From NCBI GenBank assembly GCA_045602925.1, contig JAZSCN010000025.1, positions 1 to 63,697 of the forward strand: a stretch of 63,697 nucleotides of DNA. The letters are read 5' to 3'. Every line of letters begins with the position of its first letter. The stretch's first letter is position 1. Below the pieces are notes generated by a model. It saw nothing but the letters and a program-made list of their open reading frames with translations. It ran no database searches and was not told where the DNA came from. Source of the stretch: UBA7477 sp045602925. GTDB lineage: Bacteria; Bacillota; Clostridia; Oscillospirales; Ruminococcaceae. Of the stretch, positions 57,722-63,697 are shown one piece after another. Position numbers and translations under genes: made by a program.

Positions 57722-58579
57722 ATGGAAATCAGTAACAAAATGAGAAGCAAGGTGCTTATCGACGCACTCCCTTATATCCAGAAGTATAATAATAAGGTCG
57801 TAGTCGTTAAGTACGGCGGAAACGCTATGACAAACGAAGTCCTGAAGGATGCCGTTATGAACGATATCGTGCTTTTATCAGCAGTCGGCATCAAGGTCGT
57901 GCTCGTGCATGGCGGCGGACCTGAAATCAACGCTATGCTCGGTAGACTTAATATCGAAAGCAAGTTTGTCGGTGGCCTCAGATATACCGATAAGGAAACC
58001 ATGGAGGTCGTACAAATGGTGCTCGCAGGTAAGCTCAATAAAGAGCTTGTCTCACATCTCCAGCTCCATGGTGGTAAGGCACTCGGTATGTGTGGCGTAG
58101 ACGGCGGAATGATTATGGCAAAGAAGCTCGACGGCGAAAATGACCTAGGCTATGTTGGCGAAATCACAACAGTTTCCACTAAGCCTATTATTGACGCTAT
58201 GAATGCAGGCTATGTGCCGATTATTTCTACAATCGCTACAAGCGAGGACGGCCAGACCTATAATATAAATGCCGATACAGCAGCCGCAAGAATTGCCGCT
58301 TGCCTCAGAGCCGAGAATCTTATCCTTATGACCGATATCGCAGGTCTTTTGAGAGATAAGGACGACGAAACTACACTTATCCCCGAGTGTAGCATAAGCG
58401 AGGTAGCTTACCTTAAAAAGCAGGGTATCATTAGTGGTGGTATGATTCCTAAGATTGATTGCTGCGTAGAAGCTATCAGACGTGGCGTAAAGAAGACTTC
58501 AATTATCGACGGTAGAGTTCCACATTCAATCCTCATTGAGCTTTTGTCTAACGAGGGCCTCGGAACCCAGTTTATGTAA
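57722..58579 (+). CDS. argB: Acetylglutamate kinase
   Basis: This 285-aa enzyme phosphorylates N-acetylglutamate, the committed step, often the target of arginine feedback. The motif VVVKYGGNAM near residue 26, VLVHGGGPEIN and INADTAAARIAACL are diagnostic. An N-terminal helix precedes the core, a feature of arginine-sensitive hexameric enzymes, so feedback inhibition is plausible. AAGGAC lies upstream of the ATG. Confidence 0.96.
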   Translation: MEISNKMRSKVLIDALPYIQKYNNKVVVVKYGGNAMTNEVLKDAVMNDIVLLSAVGIKVVLVHGGGPEINAMLGRLNIESKFVGGLRYTDKETMEVVQMVLAGKLNKELVSHLQLHGGKALGMCGVDGGMIMAKKLDGENDLGYVGEITTVSTKPIIDAMNAGYVPIISTIATSEDGQTYNINADTAAARIAACLRAENLILMTDIAGLLRDKDDETTLIPECSISEVAYLKKQGIISGGMIPKIDCCVEAIRRGVKKTSIIDGRVPHSILIELLSNEGLGTQFM

Positions 58580-58585
58580 TAGCCT

Positions 58586-59107
58586 ATGGAAAATACATTT
58601 GAAAAAAAGCTGTATTCAGCAAAAGGCGTATGCCGAGATAAAAAAGAATACTTCGAGCTTGTAAAAATCCAAAAACGATTCGAGGATAGAAAAATAAGGC
58701 CGGTGCTTCTTGCGTGTGGCATTATCTCTCTGGCACTTTGTGTGTATGATATAGTGATTATGGAGGATTTTCTCGCCCTTATGTCAGCAGGCTTTGCTTT
58801 CTTGTTTTTGTATCCAACCCTCTTTGGCCACCTTCCAAAAGCACATACAGGCTTTGAAAAGGATAAGAATAAGGTGCTCAATGTCGGCATCTATTGCGAT
58901 TTTTACGATAATAAGTTCACAGTAACAATCAAGGACAAGGAAACTACCCTTAGCTATTCTAAAATTATCGGCATAAGAAAATCTAAAACTAAAATATACA
59001 TCTTCACCGACGAAATGATGTATTATATCGATAAGTCGCTCTTTGAAAAAGGCGATAACGAGGAGTTTTTAAGCTTCATCGAAGAAAAAATAAAGAAGGG
59101 AAAATAA
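58586..59107 (+). CDS. Two-helix membrane protein (173 aa), YcxB-like
   Basis: A basic, helical N-terminus, two adjacent membrane helices (about 47-82) and a C-terminal strand-rich domain (FYDNKFTVTIKDKETTLSYS) resemble YcxB-like proteins. It starts seven bases after the argB stop with no good ribosome site, so it is probably coupled. It has the same overall plan as the ICE protein at 15325-15915, but I see no close sequence match. Function is unknown. Confidence 0.68.
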   Translation: MENTFEKKLYSAKGVCRDKKEYFELVKIQKRFEDRKIRPVLLACGIISLALCVYDIVIMEDFLALMSAGFAFLFLYPTLFGHLPKAHTGFEKDKNKVLNVGIYCDFYDNKFTVTIKDKETTLSYSKIIGIRKSKTKIYIFTDEMMYYIDKSLFEKGDNEEFLSFIEEKIKKGK

Positions 59108-59109
59108 TA

Positions 59110-60279
59110 ATGCAAAACAATGTTATTGAGCAGTTTGATAGCTATGTAATGGGTACATACGGTAGGTTCCCTGTCGTTATGGAGGATGGCGAAAATCGAC
59201 TCGCTACAGCCCTCGACGGCAAGGAGTATATAGACTTCGGCTCAGGAATCGGCACTAACTCGCTCGGCTTTTGTGACGATAGCTGGGTGGAAGCCGTATG
59301 TGAGCAGGTAAAGAAAATCCAGCATACCTCAAACTACTATTATACAAAGGTACAAGCAGACTTTGCTAAAAAGCTCTGCGAAGAAACAGGCTATAAGAAA
59401 GTGTTTTTCGGCAACTCAGGTGCAGAAGCTAACGAGTGTGCCATAAAGCTCGCAAGGAAGTATAGCTTTGATAAGTACGGCAAGGATAGGCATACTATAA
59501 TTACCCTCGTCAATAGCTTCCACGGAAGGACTTTGGCAACACTTTCTGCAACAGGCCAGGATGTCTTCCATAACTATTTCTTCCCATTTGTCGAAGGCTT
59601 TAAGTACGCTAAGGCTAACGACGTAGAAGACCTTATGGAAAAGCTCGACGATACAGTCTGCGCAATTATGATAGAATTCGTGCAGGGCGAGGGCGGAGTA
59701 ATCCCACTAGATAAGAGCTTTGTCGACGAAATAGTAAAGCTCTGTAAGGAAAAGGATATCCTGCTTATCGCCGATGAGGTTCAAACAGGTATCGGACGTA
59801 CAGGTAAGCTCTTAGCTTCCGAGCACTATGGTATAAAGCCAAATGTCACAACACTCGCTAAAGGCCTTGCAGGTGGTATGCCAATCGGTGCCTGTGTAGC
59901 CGACGAAAGCTGCTGCGACGTGCTCACAAAGAGTACCCACGGTTCAACCTTCGGCGGTAACCCAATCGCTTGTGCAGGTGGACTCGCAGTGCTTAATAAA
60001 ATCTGTGCAGAAGGCTTTATGACAGAGCTTCAGAAGAAAGCAGACTACCTCTGGGAAAAGCTTTCGCAAATTGACGCAATCGAGAGTATCTCCGGTAAGG
60101 GCCTTATGGTCGGTATGACTCTTAAGGAAAAATCTGCCGCCGATGTCTGCAAGGCTTGCCTCGATAACGGACTCTTGGTGCTCACAGCTAAGGAAAAGCT
60201 CAGGCTATTACCACCACTTACAATTACATATGATGAAATTGATAAGGGTGTAGAAATTATAAAATCGGTTTTAGCATAG
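59110..60279 (+). CDS. argD: Acetylornithine aminotransferase
   Basis: This 389-aa PLP enzyme converts N-acetylglutamate semialdehyde to N-acetylornithine. Fold-type I signatures are present: FFGNSGAEANECAIKLAR, NSFHGRT, LLIADEVQTGIGRTG and the PLP lysine in TTLAKGLAGGMP. Length matches the family. GAAGGG precedes the ATG. Confidence 0.95.
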   Translation: MQNNVIEQFDSYVMGTYGRFPVVMEDGENRLATALDGKEYIDFGSGIGTNSLGFCDDSWVEAVCEQVKKIQHTSNYYYTKVQADFAKKLCEETGYKKVFFGNSGAEANECAIKLARKYSFDKYGKDRHTIITLVNSFHGRTLATLSATGQDVFHNYFFPFVEGFKYAKANDVEDLMEKLDDTVCAIMIEFVQGEGGVIPLDKSFVDEIVKLCKEKDILLIADEVQTGIGRTGKLLASEHYGIKPNVTTLAKGLAGGMPIGACVADESCCDVLTKSTHGSTFGGNPIACAGGLAVLNKICAEGFMTELQKKADYLWEKLSQIDAIESISGKGLMVGMTLKEKSAADVCKACLDNGLLVLTAKEKLRLLPPLTITYDEIDKGVEIIKSVLA

Positions 60280-60300
60280 AACAGAATGGAGGAATATACT

Positions 60301-61206
60301 ATGAAACATCTACTCAAGCTTTTAGACCTTTCAAAAGACGAAATCATCGACATCCTAAATCTCGCTGACCAGCTCAAGTACGAGCAGAAGAACGGCTTTG
60401 AGCATAAGCACCTCAAGGGTAAGACTCTCGGTATGATTTTCCAGAAGTCATCTACCCGTACCCGTGTTTCTTTTGAAACCGGTATGTACCAGCTCGGCGG
60501 ACAGGCACTCTTCCTCTCCAGCCGCGACTTGCAGATTGGTAGGGGTGAACCTGTACAGGATACAGCTAGGGTTCTCTCTCGCTACCTCGATGGTATTATG
60601 ATTCGTACATTCGACCAGAAGGAAGTCGAGGACCTCGCACAGTATGGCTCTATTCCTATTATAAATGGCCTCACAGATTTCTGTCATCCATGCCAGGTGC
60701 TCGCTGACCTTATGACAATCCGTGAGTATAAGGGCGTGTTCGACGGTCTCAAGCTCTGTTTTATCGGCGACGGTAATAATATGGCTAACTCCCTTATCGT
60801 AGGTTGCCTTAAGGTGGGTATGAGCGTTTCAATCGCTTGCCCTGAAGGCTACGAGCCGGATGCAGAGGTTTTAGAGTTTGCAAAGCCTTACGGCGATAAG
60901 TTTATGATAACAACATCTCCTGTCGAAGCAGCAAAGGATGCCGACGTCATCTATACAGACGTGTGGGCTTCAATGGGCGAGGAGAGCGAAGCCGAGGAGC
61001 GTAAGAAGATTTTTGCTTCATACCAGGTAAACGACGAGGTTATGGCTGCAGCTAAGGCAGACGCTATGGTTCAGCATTGCCTGCCTGCTCACCGTGAGGA
61101 AGAAATCACAGCTAAGGTGTTCGAAGCACACGCCGACGAAATCTTCGACGAAGCAGAAAACCGACTCCACGCACAGAAGGCTGTAATGGTAAAGTTAATG
61201 GCATAA
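60301..61206 (+). CDS. argF: Ornithine carbamoyltransferase
   Basis: This 301-aa enzyme makes citrulline from ornithine and carbamoyl phosphate. The carbamoyl-phosphate site SSTRTRVSFE, the HPCQVLADL block and the HCLPAHREEE motif are all present. The ATG at 60286 is in frame but GGAGG lies after it, so the ATG at 60301 is chosen. It is the last arginine gene of the cluster. Confidence 0.96.
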   Translation: MKHLLKLLDLSKDEIIDILNLADQLKYEQKNGFEHKHLKGKTLGMIFQKSSTRTRVSFETGMYQLGGQALFLSSRDLQIGRGEPVQDTARVLSRYLDGIMIRTFDQKEVEDLAQYGSIPIINGLTDFCHPCQVLADLMTIREYKGVFDGLKLCFIGDGNNMANSLIVGCLKVGMSVSIACPEGYEPDAEVLEFAKPYGDKFMITTSPVEAAKDADVIYTDVWASMGEESEAEERKKIFASYQVNDEVMAAAKADAMVQHCLPAHREEEITAKVFEAHADEIFDEAENRLHAQKAVMVKLMA

Positions 61207-61247
61207 TATCCCTTAATAAAAAATTTATAATTTTTTTCAAAAAACTA

Positions 61248-61276
61248 TTGCATTTTTAAAAAAAGTGTGGTATTAT
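61248..61276 (+). promoter_or_regulatory. Promoter of the NfeD-like/SPFH genes
   Basis: TTGCAT (61248-61253) and TATTAT (61271-61276) with a 17-base spacer lie about 66 bases before the start of the NfeD-like gene. Confidence 0.75.
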
Positions 61277-61342
61277 GTATGTAATGTAAATCATATTTAC
61301 ACGTTAAATCCTAGTTTTATGAGGGAAAGGAGTTAAGAATAT

Positions 61343-61765
61343 ATGGGCTTTATCATTTTTTGGGCAGCAGCATTTGTATTCTTCCTCGTATTAGAAGCAG
61401 TAACATTCCAGCTTGTCAGCATTTGGCTGGGACTGGGCGCACTCATCGCACTTTTGCTTGCAATCTTTGAAGCAGAATTCTGGATTCAGCTATTGGTGTT
61501 CTTCCTGGTGTCAGTAATTGCACTGTGGGCAACAAGACCAATTGTGAAGAAGATTCTCAGCAAGAAGGTCGGCACTAACACAGAGCTCGATATAGGAAGG
61601 GTTGCTATTGTTACTGAAACAATCAATAATGCAACATCTAAGGGCAGAGTAAAGCTTAACGGTACTTATTGGGCAGCTCAGAGCGAAGATGGCGAAGTTA
61701 TTGAGGAAGGCTCTACAGTAACTGTTACTAATGTTGATGGCGCAAAGCTAACTGTTAGAAATTAA
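61343..61765 (+). CDS. NfeD-like membrane protein
   Basis: This 140-aa protein has hydrophobic helices over the first 75 residues, then a small beta-barrel (OB-like) domain of NfeD type (IGRVAIVTETINNATSKGRV, GSTVTVTNVDGAKLTV). NfeD-like short proteins usually pair with an SPFH protein, and such a gene follows 22 bases later. The two probably organise membrane microdomains. AAAGGAG precedes the ATG. Confidence 0.88.
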   Translation: MGFIIFWAAAFVFFLVLEAVTFQLVSIWLGLGALIALLLAIFEAEFWIQLLVFFLVSVIALWATRPIVKKILSKKVGTNTELDIGRVAIVTETINNATSKGRVKLNGTYWAAQSEDGEVIEEGSTVTVTNVDGAKLTVRN

Positions 61766-61787
61766 TTTTATTTGGAGGTAATTCATT

Positions 61788-62768
61788 ATGGGCGGATATG
61801 TACTTTTGGCAATTGGTATTATTGTCGTTATCTATCTCATCACAAGAATTAAAATCGTACCACAGGCATACGTTTATGTAATTGAAAGACTCGGAGCATT
61901 TAACTCTGCAAAGGGCACAGGACTTATCTTCCTCGCACCATTCATCGACAGAGTAGCTCAGAAGGTTTCTATCAAGGAAAGAGTTGTAGACTTCAGACCA
62001 CAGTCTGTTATTACAAAGGATAACGTTTCAATGCAGATTGACACAGTAGTGTTCTATCAGGTTACTAACGCTAAGCAGTATACCTACGGCGTTGAAAGAC
62101 CACTCTCAGCTATCGAAAATCTCACAGCAACAACTCTCCGTAACATCATCGGTGGTATGGAACTCGACGCAACACTTACTTCTAGAGATAATATCAATAC
62201 TTCAATCACAGCAATCCTCGACGAAGCAACAGACCGTTGGGGTATCAAGGTTCTCAAGGTAGAGCTTAAGAACATTCTTCCACCAAGAGAGATTCAGGAC
62301 GCAATGGAACGTCAGATGAAGGCTGAACGTGAAAGACGTGAAAAGATTCTCCAGGCAGAAGGTGAAAAGAAGTCCCAGATTCTCGTTGCAGAAGGTGAAA
62401 AGGAATCTAAGATTCTTAGAGCTGAAGCTGATAAGCAGGCTGCAATCCTCAAGGCTGAGGCTGAAAAGCAGGCTATGATTCTCAGAGCAGACGCTATCAA
62501 GGAAAAGAAGATTCTCGAGTCACAGGGTGAAGCTCTCGCTATCGCTAATGTACAGAACGCTAATGCAGAGGCTCTCGAAAGACTCAATCAGGCTGCTCCT
62601 AACGAAAACGTACTCAAGTACAAGGCTATCGAAGCATTCCCACAGGTTGCTGACGGTAACGCTACAAAGATTATCATCCCTAGCGAAATCCAGAGCATCG
62701 CAGGTCTCGCAGCAGGCCTCAAGGGTGTTATGGAAGATCAGCAGGGCGCTGCTAAGCCAAAGGCTTAA
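61788..62768 (+). CDS. SPFH/band-7 membrane protein (QmcA-like)
   Basis: This 326-aa protein has an N-terminal helix (about 3-22), a band-7 domain (PQAYVYVIERLGAFNSAKGT, RVVDFRPQSVITKDNVSMQI), then a long Ala/Glu/Lys coiled coil (about 175-260). This is the stomatin/QmcA plan. Such proteins form membrane-associated oligomeric cages and influence proteases. GGAGG lies nine bases before the ATG. Confidence 0.93.
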   Translation: MGGYVLLAIGIIVVIYLITRIKIVPQAYVYVIERLGAFNSAKGTGLIFLAPFIDRVAQKVSIKERVVDFRPQSVITKDNVSMQIDTVVFYQVTNAKQYTYGVERPLSAIENLTATTLRNIIGGMELDATLTSRDNINTSITAILDEATDRWGIKVLKVELKNILPPREIQDAMERQMKAERERREKILQAEGEKKSQILVAEGEKESKILRAEADKQAAILKAEAEKQAMILRADAIKEKKILESQGEALAIANVQNANAEALERLNQAAPNENVLKYKAIEAFPQVADGNATKIIIPSEIQSIAGLAAGLKGVMEDQQGAAKPKA

Positions 62769-62788
62769 GCTTAAACCATTCGACAATT

Positions 62789-62814
62789 ATTGCCCACAGT
62801 TATCTGTGGGCAAT
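62789..62814 (+). terminator. Terminator after the SPFH gene
   Basis: ATTGCCCACAG pairs with CTGTGGGCAAT around a TTAT loop and is followed by CTTAATT, only weakly T-rich. Confidence 0.7.
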
Positions 62815-62837
62815 CTTAATTAAAGGAGTGAAAGTAA

Positions 62838-63152
62838 GTGCTTGAGAAAATCGCAACAGTATTAATACTCGTAGCAGCACTTGTGTATTATATAGAAAGC
62901 TTCAGATGCTTCGCCTGTAAGGGACAGCTTTATGTAAGTAAGCATAAAACCGAAAGCCTCACAGACGAGCAGAAAAAAGTGTGGTATAAGCGTACCGCAG
63001 TGCTTAACCTGCTTATCGCAACAGAGTTCTTATTGTTAGGCTTGCATAACCTTCTTGAAAAGGATGTAATCCTCATAATATGTGCAGTCGTTGTCGTTGT
63101 GATGTTTGCCTATGTAATCCGGCTGTATCTGAAATCTCTTAGTATAAAGTAA
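62838..63152 (+). CDS. Three-helix membrane protein (104 aa)
   Basis: A small protein with hydrophobic segments near residues 4-18, 50-66 and 75-95 and a basic C-terminus. GTG is the start, nine bases after AAAGGAG. No family was recognised. Confidence 0.65.
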   Translation: MLEKIATVLILVAALVYYIESFRCFACKGQLYVSKHKTESLTDEQKKVWYKRTAVLNLLIATEFLLLGLHNLLEKDVILIICAVVVVVMFAYVIRLYLKSLSIK

Positions 63153-63166
63153 ATAGCATAAAATTA

Positions 63167-63201
63167 GGGTGCCGAGTATATGCTCAGCACCCTTGCTTTT
63201 T
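63167..63201. terminator. Terminator between convergent genes
   Basis: AGGGTGCCGAG pairs with CTCAGCACCCT (one mismatch) and is followed by TGCTTTTT. It separates the small membrane gene from the convergent fibronectin-III gene. Confidence 0.82.
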
Positions 63202-63204
63202 GTA

Positions 63205-63697
63205 TTACTTTGTCTTTGCAGTAACTGTTGTTGAATATGAGCCGTAGTAAGCCTTGCCATCTAGTATCTTGAAGGAGCACACTCTGAACTTGTAGCTAGT
63301 AGCAGAGCTTAGTCCCTTGATTGAATACTTGAGTGTGTCAGCGTCGCCTATTCTTGCAACTCGTACCCATTCACCGTTCTTGTACTGCTCGATGATGTAG
63401 CCACCTGCACCTGCAATTTTATCCCACATAAGTCTTACTGATGAGCTGGATACTGCATCTACACTTGCGACTACCTTTGCAGGGTTTGTAGTTGTTTTTA
63501 CTGTATCTGAATATGAGCCGTAGTAAACATTGTCACCGAGAATCTTGTATGCACAAACTCTGAACTGGTATGTAGTACCACTCTTTAGACCCTTGATTGA
63601 ATACTTGAGAGTAGCTGGATCTGTTATTTTGGTAACTCTTGTCCACTTACCGTTTGTATACTGTTCTACGATATATCCGCCTGCACCTGAGATTTTA
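63205..63697 (-). CDS. Fibronectin type III-repeat protein, C-terminal part (runs off window)
   Basis: One open frame of 163 codons enters from the right edge and ends at 63205. It holds two fibronectin-III-like repeats of about 90 residues with very similar text (GAGGYIIEQYKNGEWVRVAR and GAGGYIVEQYTNGKWTRVTK; later YKFRVCSFKIL and YQFRVCAYKIL). Such modules space out domains of secreted or wall-bound enzymes. The catalytic or anchoring part lies outside the window. Confidence 0.85.
   Translation of the reverse strand, partial: KISGAGGYIVEQYTNGKWTRVTKITDPATLKYSIKGLKSGTTYQFRVCAYKILGDNVYYGSYSDTVKTTTNPAKVVASVDAVSSSSVRLMWDKIAGAGGYIIEQYKNGEWVRVARIGDADTLKYSIKGLSSATSYKFRVCSFKILDGKAYYGSYSTTVTAKTK

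Overview
The window looks like chromosome from a Gram-positive gut Firmicute, most likely the Ruminococcus/Oscillospiraceae group. This is inferred from type IV pilin-like genes of Firmicute type, Thr-rich linkers, strong GGAGG ribosome sites, frequent TTGACA-17-TATAAT promoters and a clustered arginine operon. It holds a 43-kb integrative conjugative element (ICE) between two host segments.

Left host segment (1-4642): three tandem type IV pilin-like genes (the first cut by the window edge), two of them with a visible promoter and all with a terminator; a large YfhO-like membrane protein; mscL on the minus strand; and tRNA-Gln(CUG).

Mobile element (about 4643-47668): it sits in the 3' end of tRNA-Gln(CUG) and is bounded by a 23-bp direct repeat of the tRNA tail (4620-4642 and 47646-47668). 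Nearly all its genes run leftward on the minus strand. From the right end these are: tyrosine integrase, ParA/ParB, a cluster of small unknown proteins, a 2462-aa methylase-helicase, a lipoprotein, a thioester/CnaB surface adhesin, SSB, a duplicated SpoVG-like protein, DUF3849-like and Toprim proteins, a VirB2-like pilin, an epsilon/zeta-like toxin-antitoxin pair, VirB6, PrgI and VirB4 homologues, a Big2 surface protein, ribbon-helix-helix proteins around a five-iteron array, a MobP-type relaxase with Sel1 repeats, VirD4, a winged-helix protein, a nucleotidase, an AAA kinase, a Fic protein and a type III (ToxIN) toxin-antitoxin. At the left end there is an extra tRNA-Gln(UUG) and a candidate structured non-coding RNA of about 650 nt.

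The most striking signal is a shared C-terminal tail, consensus DEPLDLTESEGLSR, on eleven otherwise unrelated element proteins: ToxN, Fic, AAA kinase, nucleotidase (two copies), zeta-like kinase, the giant methylase-helicase (degenerate) and five unknown proteins. The recognised conjugation-machine proteins lack it. Its codons are conserved at DNA level and run into either an SD sequence or a GTGTGTC-N5-GACACAC palindrome, of which 17 copies are scattered over the element. This suggests modular cassettes with a common 3' end. The tail could be a secretion signal for delivery through the conjugative machine, a degron or a docking peptide; sequence alone does not decide.

Right host segment (47669-63697): tRNA-Gln(UUG), then an arginine biosynthesis cluster (argG, argH, argC, argJ, argB, argD, argF) with ArgR-like operators upstream. 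It is interleaved with small membrane proteins, a pentapeptide-repeat protein and a GNAT acetyltransferase. NfeD-like and SPFH/band-7 genes, a small membrane protein and the 3' end of a fibronectin-III-repeat protein follow.
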